Of a DNA stretch of 64,000 nucleotides, positions 34,839 to 44,932 are shown piece by piece (position 1 is the first letter of the stretch; each line of letters begins with the position of its first letter). A program made the position numbers and the translations under genes. A model generated the notes under the pieces. It did no database searches, was not told where the DNA came from, and worked only from the letters and a program-made list of their open reading frames with translations. Source of the DNA: Antrodiella citrinella (taxonomy: Eukaryota > Basidiomycota > Agaricomycetes > Polyporales > Steccherinaceae); assembly GCA_004802725.1 (NCBI GenBank), contig SGPM01000041.1, forward strand, positions 61,287-125,286, written 5' to 3'.

Positions 34839-37111
34839 ATGGATCCCATCGTGACCATAGGCTACTCAATACTGACTATTCTTGTCGTCTACATTCTATA
34901 CAAGCGGGCTACTGGGATGTCCTTGTACGACATCCGAGGTCCCAAGTNTGAGTCGTTCNGGATCGGTCGGTGATATTCTCTGTGAATCTGGACGATCCTC
35001 GNGTNTACTGATGNCGACTGTGGGTGTAGGAAACCTGAAGCAACTGTCTGTCGCCCCCGTCGGTGAACTCGACNCCGCCTAGCAAGNATTGTANGGCNGT
35101 GCCGTTCGTCTGAAAGGTCCTNTAGGTGTACGCGGCATAGTGATTTTTGGTTCTCGTTCACTGCTTANTGAACCATGACAGCAAGATATACTGTGGGTTT
35201 CCGACCCACGGGCTATGNACTCTATCTTTANCAGCGGCTATACGTATTCCAAGACACGCGAACGTGCTGCCTTCGAGACTCTTACCACCGACTNCGNCCT
35301 CATCACCACTTAGGGTGCGTTTCTCGTCGTCTCGAAATTCTTCGACTCTGACACGACGAACTCACATGTAGGTGATGTCTACAAGAGGCAGAGGAATGCA
35401 ATGCTTCCTGCGTTCGGTGCCCCCGAAGCCAGAGCGCTCTTTCCGATATTCAACCGCTGCGCGGAGTCTGTGAGTATTACGAGATTTNATTGACACGTCA
35501 TGGCTGACCCTGATTTCAGATTTCTGTCAAGTGGATAGACCAGCTGCTGGATAGCGCTGATGGTTCAAGTGTCTTCGATATCCCTGACTGGATCAGCGCT
35601 GCTGCCTTAGATGCTATCGGTGAAAGTGACCTATGTCTATCTTCAGTGCCAGTGTGCCAGCTCACTTCTCTTTCGACCACAATTTTGGCGCTATCGAAAA
35701 CGAGCAGAATGAGTTTGCAGAGTCATACCAGAGCCTGATGTAAGTTCCCTCCTTTTTGTTTATCAAGCCACTTGAGTTTTGACTGTTCTGTCCACCTCAG
35801 AATCAAGACATCTTCTCGTCCAAACAAAGGATGGCTCATCTACTACCACATGTCCCGCTTCGTCCCGTACAACGTTCTTGTCTTTCTATACAACCGTATT
35901 CCAGGATTGGACTTCTTGCGCAANAACAGAACGATTGCGCACAAATTTGCGAGGCAGTTGCTGGCTGATAAGGTTATCGCCTCTAGTACTAAAGGAACTA
36001 ATAGGCGCGAACTTATGTCCATCCTGGGTGCGTAGTTCTTACTGTNACCAGATCATACCGCTAATGTATTTACAGTGCGCTCGAACACTACAGCAGACGT
36101 ATCCAGCAGGATGAGTGAATNCGAATTGCTTTCACAGATGAGGTAATACTACGCACGCAACTCGTTAAACAATTNATTGCTGACTCCATCTTTCACGCCG
36201 TGATAGGANCATCCTCCTCGCAGGCCACGAAATATCGAGTACGACTCTCAGCTGGTGCTTCCTCGAGCTTGCCCAACACCCCGAGATCCAGACCAGGTTG
36301 CGGAAAGAGATACACGACATGGAACCCTCCGTCAAGGGTCGTGGATTCACTGCCGCGGACATGGACAGCATGCCTTACACGCAAGCTTGTATAAAGGAAG
36401 CCCTGCGGCTCAACCCAGTGGCGTATCANATGCATCGCTACGCAACACAGGATATTGCGCTCCCTCTCGCCCGGCCTATCGTCACGAAGTCTGGCAAAGT
36501 GGTCTGCGAGGTCCCTGTCCCAAAGGGAACAAGGATCATCTTGTCGGTCNTTGGGTACAACCGGTAGGTTCTTTATCAAACCGTTGTTGGATGTTGATCG
36601 TTGATNCAATATTTCCAACAGCGACAAATCCGTCTGGGGTGANGATGCCGATAAATTCATCCCAGATAGATGGCTGAAACCGTCAGAGAAGCCAGAGTTT
36701 CAAGTCGGTGTCTACGCTAACATGTGAGTCGCACAAATTTGTGGGAGACAAATACAGAGATCTTCCAGTTTTGAACGCTGTCTNACGTCCAGCGCCACGT
36801 TTGGGGGCGGCGTTCGCTCGTGCATTNGCTGGCGTTTGGCGTATGTGCTTCTGCCNCACTTGTGTGATAGTTTTCCAACTGATGTTTGCATTGTTACCGC
36901 TAGCCTCCTTGAAATCCAGGCCTTCTTGATTGAGCTCGTAAGCAAATTCGAGTTCGCGCCTACTGANGCATCCAAGAATGTCCGGGCGGAGGCTTNTTCC
37001 ATCATGGCACCGATTGTCGAAGGAGAGTTGGAGAAGGGTGCTCAAGCGCCTCTCAAAGTACACGAGATAAAGCACGAATTTCATGAACGTGTATTGCTAT
37101 TACATCAATGA
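34839..37111 (+). CDS. Cytochrome P450, poor sequence, possibly a pseudogene
   Basis: The start MDPIVTIGYSILTILVVYIL is a membrane anchor, followed by a proline hinge (IRGPK). Readable exon pieces include MLPAFGAPEARALFPIF, ISAAALDAIGE, IAHKFARQLLADK, the I-helix ILLAGHEISSTTLSW, the ExxR segment CIKEALRLNP, the DADKFIPDRWL segment and the heme loop ATFGGGVRSCIXWRLA. All catalytic landmarks are present. However, many N bases occur, and at 35080-35082 a TAG sits where both sister genes have a conserved Trp (sisters read AAWLEKYGG and FRWQEEFGG). The C-terminal end (KVHEIKHEFHERV) also departs from the sisters. Either the base calls are wrong or the gene is dying. It faces the methyltransferase and converges on the P450 at 38912. 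Confidence 0.72.
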
Positions 37112-38911
37112 TATTATCGTGATAACTACTTGAAAACTAACTCGGAGATTTAGACGCATCTTGGTTTCCCTGGCCGGTGCTCGAGGCTGACCGTGNCGTC
37201 TCTCACACCGACCAGGTACTTATCCTGAGGACCACGGAAAGGTCTGCGTCAGGACAAACACAACCCGATTCCTCGGATTGCGCTCGCCCTCCCCCAGGGC
37301 AGAAAGACGCACCTGTGCGAGTCATTCCCCCAATCCATGAATATCCGACCGTTACCCCGTGCGTCATGGTTGGGTATGTTGAATTGGGACGAGAAACCAC
37401 AGAACAAACGGGTGAATCACCCAGTACCGTCGACGCCCACCTCTTGGCCCCCTCAGGAGTGAAGCAAGAAGATAGAATCGTTGTCGTAAGCGCAATCAGT
37501 GCCTGGGCTCNGTGCAGGTGGTAACCACCTGACGCGAGCCAGTCAGGCGGNCGCAACTCTTGACAGCTAGAANGGTTGGCTCCCTTTGCAGGGGTTGATG
37601 ATAATGGTTGATAGCCACGAGAAGGCGTAAATTGGAAACGGAATCGATGCTGCGGTGAGGCAAGCAAAGTCCGGTGCTGGTGATCACGACTCCATGGGGA
37701 GGCGGGCACGAGAGATTTGGGGCGACGNTACCCACGGAGGGGTTGGAAAAAAGGAACACGTTGAAGGGATTTGGCGAGGAGAAAGGACCTACCGTTGGAC
37801 TGTGAAAACATCGTCAGTTTAGAATACTAGAGGGCGAAGTAGAATANAGCAACTCACCGCGTGGGGGTGCGGGGCCACNTGCGGGCGGGCAGATGGACGC
37901 CAGGGGCCGTGGAAGGATGGGGGGATAAAGAAGAGGAGACCAGGAGGAGGTTGCCGATAAACGTCGAGAAAGGTCCCTATATATATGTTTTACTCATCGG
38001 AGACTGAAAATGCAAGCCTCTTCTGAGGCCGTTTGACGTGTGGTGAACTTCAATTTGAAAACTTGCCAAATTAGGGCGAAGAGGACNCTTATTTGGACCG
38101 NGACATAGTCGATCGATTTGCTTCCGTACGGTCATAACGCGTAAACAATACACATTACCAAATAAACGCGACGCGTCGACAAAGTTTCACGTGATACCGA
38201 TGTGTNAGNNNGANCNATGNTNNNANNANNCNNNTNAANNNAATCNANNNNNNNNNNNNNNNNNNNNNNNNNNNNNNNNNNNNNNNNNNNNNNNNNNNNN
38301 NNNNNNNNNNNNNNNNNNNNNNNNNNNNNNNNNNNNNNNNNNNNNNNNNNNNNNNNNNNNNNNNNNNNNNNNNNNNNNNNNNNNNNNNNNNNNNNNNNAC
38401 TAGAGGTAGAGAGAATGTACTCACGTCTCAGCCTCTGGTAAGAATGCTGAGACGACTACTCGTAACACGAACACTATAAGTACTGTTCTACATAAGAAGG
38501 CTGTCCATACATATAAGGAGAAAAGGTAAGTACCATCTCCTAGCTACTCTACCATCTGTCCGTACATCTACAAGGCGGTGAGACATCATCTGCCTTGATC
38601 TCCTTGATCTGATCTCCGAGCGACCGGGCACTCGGGAATCTCCGACACGATGTTGAGTTCGAACGATGCTGTCACGATTCTGATGAAGCCTCCAGGAGCA
38701 TGCATCTCAGACTCGGATTCTCATAGCAGGATAGAGCGGAATTGTTTCGAGGTGCGAATCATCCCTCCCGTTAATGTGCCGAAAGGGTTATTTCAAGTAC
38801 ACGTCGTTCACATTAGAAGCACACCCTACTTCTACGCCGGTCTATGATGGGAATAAGTGGTATTTCCATAAAAATCTATCGAAATGGAAAGCTGCATCTA
38901 ATTTCTCATCG
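37112..38911. other. Convergent intergenic region with an assembly gap
   Basis: It lies between the 3' ends of two P450 genes. A minus-strand frame at 37203-37811 is open for 202 codons but contains N bases and no family I recognise. Many ambiguous bases suggest a repeat that was hard to assemble. Confidence 0.45.
38206..38398. other. Assembly gap (run of N)
   Basis: Almost solid N from about 38206, with a few called bases at the left edge, to 38398. Confidence 0.98.
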
Positions 38912-41127
38912 TCACGTCTCCCGCCGAGCCAAGGTGACCTTGAGGGGTATCTGAGCTCCTTTCGGCTTCTCTCCTTCGATGATTGGTGCCATGATGAGAC
39001 AAGGCTCCTTTCGAATATTCCTGCACGCCTCGGTCGGTGTGAACTCAAAATTTCCTACGAGTTCGATCAAAAAGGCCTGAATTTCATGGATGCTAACGAT
39101 TCAAATGTCAGCAAGAGATATGAGCATGCAACTAATCCGCGTACGCAAAACGCCAGCCAATGCAAGAGCGAACACCGCCAGAAAACGTTGCACTGGAAGT
39201 AGATTACGATGACAGTCAGCGAAATCCAATGTAGAGTTTGTCTCGGACTCACAGATTAGCGTAAACACCCACTTGCACGGACGATTGTCGCTTTTCATCC
39301 AGCCATCTATCTGGATTGAACTCGAGTGCATCTGCGCCCCAGACGGTTTTGTCCCTGTGTAATCGCTTTAGCGAGGTCACAGAAAGGAGAGGAAACTTGA
39401 CACACCGGTTATAACCTACAATCGAGAGCATAATTCGCGTGCCTTTGGGGACAAGAACTTCGCGAATCTCCTTCCCAGACTTCGTGATGATAGGCCGAGA
39501 CATAGGGATCGCCACGTCTTCCTTTGAACAACGTTGCATGTGGTATGCGGGAGGATTCAGCCGGAGGATTTCCTTGACAATAGCTTGCAAATATGGCATG
39601 TTCTCTACATCTGATGCGTTTATTCCGCGACCTTTGAGCTTAACGATAGCCTCTATGTCGTGGATCTCTTTTCGAAGTCTGGACTGGATTTCTGGACGCC
39701 TAGCGAGCTCGAGAAGTCCCCAACCCAAAGATGTACTTGTGGTCTCGTGTCCAGCGAGAAGAATGGCTCTGAAACGGTCTTGTCAGATATACATCCCAGT
39801 CAATTCATAAATTCCTACCTCATTTGTGCGATCATCTCGGTTTCGGTCATCCTGCGGCTTGCGTCTTCCGAATTATTGGCACGCACTGCATGCAATAGAC
39901 GCGTTAGTATCTGAACATCCACCTATAGATGTGGGTGACGGACCGAGGATAGACAAGATATCTCGACTATGGTGTCCTTTTGCCAATGCTGCATCCTTGT
40001 CGGCCAGCACCTGTCGTGCAAACTTGTGTGCTTCCTCTCTGTTCTCATGCAACATTCTCAACGCCGGAAGATGATCATAGATGAACACCAGGACTGTGTA
40101 CGGGATGAATCTGGCGAGGCTGTCGAGAATGATCTTGAGGTCAGGTGGGCTGGAGTAGGCGTGGACCCTAGAAGAGAACTGGTAAACATCGAGTTGAAAT
40201 AATGACACATTTCACGCACATCAAAGATTGGTATGATCGCGAGAAGTCATTCCCCTCATTGTTGATTGCGCCGAAGTTGTAATCAAAAGCAGCTATCGAA
40301 AGGGTGAGTGATGCTGGTGGTGAGAATATCAGAGCAACCATCGCTCACCTTCGCCAATGGCGTCCAAGGCAGCGTTACTGATCCACGTAGGCATGTTGAA
40401 GACACTGACCTGGCCGGAGGAATCCAAGAGCTGGTCTCTCCATTTCGCGGAGATCTGTAGGTCCAATCAGTGACGACTCCAGGATGAAGAGATTTGAATA
40501 CACCACTCACCGATTCTGCACAGCGACTGAAAATGGGGAAGAGTGCTTTTGATTCTGGCGCACCGAACGCAGGCTGCATGACCTTCCGTTGTCTCTTGTG
40601 AACGTCACCTGGAGCACACAACCGTTAGTGTGCAGTAGAGCAGAAGTTCGCGAAAGGATTACCATCTGTGGTGACTAATCCATAATCAGTGGCGAGAGTG
40701 TCGAATGCGACGCGCTCGTTTGTCTTGGGGAAATTATAGCCCTGATTGAAAATGAATGACAGGGCTCGACCATCAGCGACCCAGAGAAGATCTTGCTATG
40801 AGAATCCAGTCAGTGATCAACACTGTGCGACAAGAAAGGATCTCTACATACACCGAACGGACCCTTGAGGTGTACAACACCGCCGTACTTTTCCAGCCAG
40901 GCAGCGTCAACTTTTCCAACAAGGCTCCTACCTAATTGGCCCATACTTCCTGGATGAACGGTCAGCACTTGCACACGCACTGTGTAATAGGAATACATAC
41001 CAAGCCAAACCGACTCAGGTGCAGGACCCGGAATGTCGTTCAAAGACAACCTCGTCAATCGCTTGTATACGATGTAGAGAATTAACCCTATAAGTATCGA
41101 GCCTGAAACTATCGTGTTGTGTTCCAT
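38912..41127 (-). CDS. Cytochrome P450 monooxygenase (terpenoid cluster)
   Basis: A many-exon gene from ATG 41127 to TGA 38912-38914, intact as far as I can read. The anchor is SGSILIGLILYIVYKRLTRL and the hinge is NDIPGPAPESVWLG. Then come WLEKYGGVVHLKGPFG, the segment RQRKVMQPAFGAPESKALFP, the stretch AHKFARQVLADKDAALAKG, the I-helix AILLAGHETTSTSLGWG (oxygen-activating AGxET), the ExxR motif in IVKEILRLNP, NPDRW, the heme loop ATFSGGVRSCIGWRFA with the heme Cys, and the end IHEIQAFLIELVGNFEFTPT. It is a class II, ER-anchored P450 that needs P450 reductase. It is divergent from the terpene cyclase at 42428, which makes a role in oxidising the cyclase product likely. It is closely related to the genes at 34839 and 60918. 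A TATAAAA lies 50 bp upstream. Confidence 0.88.
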
Positions 41128-42427
41128 GATGACGACGAAAACGAGGGCATAGAGGTTCCGTCCAAAGAGAGGGGGGTTTTATACTACCTGGACCTTGATT
41201 TCTCTTCGCCGCGCGCGCCACTTTGAGCGCAATATAGCGGTGACTGGAGTTCTGAACCACTACCGTGCTGCCCAATTTGGAGGAGCATTAGTGAGACTAG
41301 CGCTAGTGCCACGGGGAGTCACTATCATGATGCGTTCGTTACTCACTAAGCAGCGTCTGCGTCTGCGCTGTGCTCACTGTTGCTCAGTGCGTTAGCCTGA
41401 GGCTTGTCCTCATCGAGATCAGCAAAGTTCATTACAGTCTTGCATCCTTTGTCCAGAAAACCTGCAAATAGAATTGCGGACACTGTCTCGGAGAACAGTA
41501 CTAGTGCCGCGATATCGATAGTGTGATTTTACCGCATAGTACTTAGATACAGGCGGGGTCCTCATAGTACCTAGGAGGCGCGGTGGGTCCCGGGGAGAAG
41601 GACAGGATCTAGGATGCGTGGTCGGGTTGACCCACAGGCCCGGCAGGGTCCCTAGGCCCTGGCCCCTACCCACTACTCCTCGTTGCCGAAGAGTGTTGTG
41701 CCTAATTTGGCAGGCGGTCAAGAACCATGTTCTGTAGCGCTATCGAAAGCTGGAGTTGTCATAGCCCGACGTTCTGCCAGCGATACCTACCCTTTTTCCG
41801 ATTGACCGGGGAACATAGGGAAGAATCGAACGACATAGTATGTCTCAAAAAAACATACGAAGTGCGCAGATGACTGTAGTGGGCGCCACCTCACCGGTCG
41901 TACAATCTTGAAAAGTAAGTGGCCTGATTTTCCTGTTCGGATTAAGAATTGCAGCACGGCCTTGATCTTCTTTTGCAGTAGTGTCCAGATAATACTGATT
42001 GTGTATTCAAAGAAGTTTTGATCGTGTTCAAACTCCCCACCCGCAGGCAACCGATCGCGATGCATTGAAAATCTGAGCACACATTCCGTGGTCCGCTCTC
42101 CGTCGGTCTGCACTGAGCGCTTGACACGCCACCGGTTTATGGTGAAGGAGGAGCTTCTTTGATACTCAGCGGACACCCAATGCAATGTTCCAGCGTTCAT
42201 GGCGTGAGTACATAAATGATTCGTCTTCGTGTCTTACACAACATCGTCGCCCCTTTCAGCTCATCCACACAGTATGTGAAATGTATCACATAATTCACGC
42301 TGTATTGAATTGCTTATGTCGTATTAGATTTGCTGCAGCAAACTCGAAGAACGAATACAATCTTCGAGTAAGCTGTCGAGACTACGAGTTCGGGTGCGGA
42401 CACTGACATATGATCGTTGTTTGCAGG
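41128..42427. other. Divergent promoter region, P450 and terpene cyclase
   Basis: A 1.3-kb spacer shared by the two 5' ends. No convincing gene. The sequence just before 42428 (tttgcag before GATGACG) resembles a splice acceptor, so the cyclase may have an untranslated first exon or a short coding exon further upstream. Confidence 0.45.
41177..41183 (-). promoter_or_regulatory. TATA box of the P450 gene
   Basis: TATAAAA on the minus strand, 50 bp before the ATG at 41127. Confidence 0.5.
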
Positions 42428-43516
42428 ATGACGATTACCATGGCAATCCAGCAGCCTACAATTACACACGCCACACTCGCGAGACTGTCTCCCGAAGCAC
42501 CCCGTACTCGGGAGATTTTGTTGGATCTTTTCAAAAGGACTGGGATCTCCAATGACTTCCACTGGAACGGAATGGATCTTCACGTCAAAAAGAAAGCTCT
42601 CGAGATCGCCAAATCGTGGGATCTCGGTCTTTCCGACCGCGACTTGGACAAATACTTAACCGTTGGCCTTGTTATCGCGATCTCCGGATACAGTCATACT
42701 CCTATCGAAACCCAGATTGCCGTCGCATTGTACACCCTGTGCTGCACCGCAGCGGACGATAACGTCATGTCGAACGAAATCCTCCGCGAGTTTGCTCCCC
42801 GCTTTTTCGATGGCAGAGAGCAATTGCATCCCATCCTCACCCACCTCGTGGAAGAACTCATCGTCATTCGTCAGCAATACTCGACTTTCAGCGGCAACGC
42901 TGTCACTATCAGCACGATGGACTTCTTCAGTGCGGAGATGTTTCTGCGAGATGAGGGCGGTTCTGATTTGCGTGTACGGGAGGCGACGGAGTATGTCGAC
43001 TACGTCAGGTGGAAGACGGGCGTCGGTGAGGCGTATGCAGCTCTCATTTGGCCTCAAGCCATGTTCCCTGAGACCAAAACATATATCCAAGCCATGCCGT
43101 GAGTTTATTCACTTCTGAGCGTGCATGTCCAATTACTTATACTGGCATTCAGAGATGCGATCAAGTTCATTTGTCTCTTGAAGTACGTCATCTCATTTGA
43201 AGACCGTATTGTTTATATTTGCACGTACTGATACGATTTGTGCACTTCCAGCGACGTTATGTCTTTCTACAAAGAGGCGAAAGCGGGTGAAACAGACAAC
43301 TATGTCACTCAATATGGTGTTGTCTGCGGTCAATCTGCTATCGAGACATTGGAGGGGTTGGTCGAGCGACTCGTAGAACTGGATGGGCGCATCAAAGCCG
43401 TCCTAGGAAGCACTCCAGAGCAGAGAGCTTGGGAGTTGTTCGCTGCTGGATACGCTGAGTTCCATCTTTATACACCCCGATACTTCCTCAAAGATCTCCT
43501 CCCAGAGTATTACTGA
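42428..43516 (+). CDS. Terpene cyclase, trichodiene synthase (TRI5) family
   Basis: Three exons: 42428-43098, 43153-43182 and 43252-43516, giving 321 aa; ATG 42440 is an alternative start. The family (PF06330) converts farnesyl diphosphate into a sesquiterpene by a metal-dependent ionisation. The second metal motif is clear and canonical: LNDVMSFYKEAKAGETDNYV, with N, S and E in the NDxxSxxxE spacing, restored across the last two introns. The first, Asp-rich motif lies in CTAADDNVMSNE and is shorter in acidic residues than a textbook DDxxD. The C-terminal ELFAAGYAEFHLYTPRYF is typical of the family and includes an aromatic RY pair. It is the likely core enzyme of the cluster, flanked by P450, methyltransferase and transporter genes. 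The product cannot be told from sequence; TRI5 relatives in mushrooms make several sesquiterpenes. Confidence 0.86.
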
Positions 43517-44216
43517 GATAGAAAATAACAAACATTGACATGCTTATTGTAGTTGATAGATCATAGATAGTGTAATTTAGATGTGCAGTTGACGGAAGGC
43601 ATCGGAACGGGTTGACACGCCGACTGCCCGGAGCCATCGACTCCCGATCATCATTCCCTGGACACCCATTTGCTAGCTTCCACCCTCGTCAAGCCACGAC
43701 GACACTCTGATCACAGACAAGCCTGAGAACACAGGCTCAGCTGGGCACAACGTCTCATGATACTCCACCTGCCCGACCTCGTCTGCAGATATCATGAGAT
43801 AGAAGTCTCATTGGCTGTGCTAAAAATAAGTTGCGTTACATTCCCCCGACGAGTTTTCGTTTTCACCGCTAAAATCTCTCCGTAGCATTCGCGATAGCAC
43901 ATCTTGAGCTTGGGAGTTTTCAGTATGCTCCGCGGCCGATTACTTGCACACGCGAGTTTTCGCAATGCCATCAGTGCATTACGTTCTCGAACAGGTTTGC
44001 CTCTTCCCAGTTCGGTGAAAACGTGTTGTCCGGAATCAGAGGTTCTAGCAACGATATCCGGCCGCTTCAAGCCTGGCCCCGTGGGTCCAACTGATATTTG
44101 GCTGGTTATCTCTCTGTGGGTTGCGATAGATGATATGATCCAGCTCGTGCCGGGACGACTTCCAATTTGTCGTCTTGGCATTCACCATATGAGGCCTGTG
44201 AACACCACCACCATAT

Positions 44217-44657
44217 GGTCCAGCAGGACCCCGGGAAATCCACCCAAATGCCACTTGAAAATCCTGACAAAATGAGGCCAAAAATGGGCGAATGCCTGTG
44301 TAAGTCCCGACAAAATATAGGTTCCGGCGCCGAAGGCCTATGTGCAGGTCCCGACAAAATAGTGGCTGAGACTCATCATTCGCAAAATTTTGTCGCGATT
44401 TTGTGGAATATGGTTTTCAATGACCGCTGGCGATGCGTTGACCTCACAGGGAGACAAATTACACTTTGGGCGGGCGATTTTTGCGATTTTTCGGGCTGCC
44501 AAGCGAAAAATGAGGCACGTGCACCGGCGCCTGGGGGCGTTTGAGGGTATGTATGCCACTTGCGTTTTCCCGCCTTTCGTGGAGGGCCGTCCCGACATCG
44601 ACTTTTTCAGATTCTCAAGTGGCAATTGGGTGGATTGCCTGGGGTCCTGGTCCAGCT
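44217..44657. repeat. Imperfect inverted repeat, possible MITE-like or decayed element
   Basis: The left arm, about 44217-44274, reads ggaccccgggaaatccaccc, then aaatgccacttgaaaatc. The right arm, about 44594-44657, is its reverse complement with a few changes (gattctcaagtggcaattgg, then gtggattgcctggggtcc). The central block aligns at about 30 of 34 bases. About 320 bp lie between. Inside and next to the arms the word gtcccgacaaaata recurs (near 44310 and 44348, with a relative cctgacaaaatga at 44262). No transposase is encoded and I see no clear target-site duplication. Confidence 0.55.
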
Positions 44658-44788
44658 TGTACCGAGCAACGGGTAAAAACAGGAGTCAAATTTCCCAGTG
44701 GCCGGCCTACCGTTCCACCCGAGTAATGGGCTTGCCTTTGGGGTCGCCGCTCCATCTCCTCTGATCCAGCGGAAGAACGTCAAGGGAT

Positions 44789-44796
44789 TATATAAA
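44789..44796 (+). promoter_or_regulatory. TATA box of the PTR2-type transporter gene
   Basis: TATATAAA, about 140 bp before the ATG at 44933, followed by a CT-rich leader. Confidence 0.45.
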
Positions 44797-44932
44797 CTAA
44801 CTCGGCACATGTCTATGCGTTCTTCTTCCCTCCATCCTTTCCCCATTTACTCTTCCGGTCAGTCGCCGAGGTACTGGCAGACTCAGCACCTCTCGTATAA
44901 GTGATCACAGTCGTCGACGAGGGAAAGGTAAC

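Larger units (their letters stand above)
43517..44932. other. Intergenic stretch with an inverted-repeat element
   Basis: No gene. It holds the imperfect inverted repeat at 44217-44657, short direct repeats, and a TATATAAA before the transporter gene. Confidence 0.5.

Noticed and set aside
37203..37811. 202-codon minus-strand frame between the two P450 genes
   Set aside because: It contains N bases and no recognisable motif, and lies in poorly assembled sequence.
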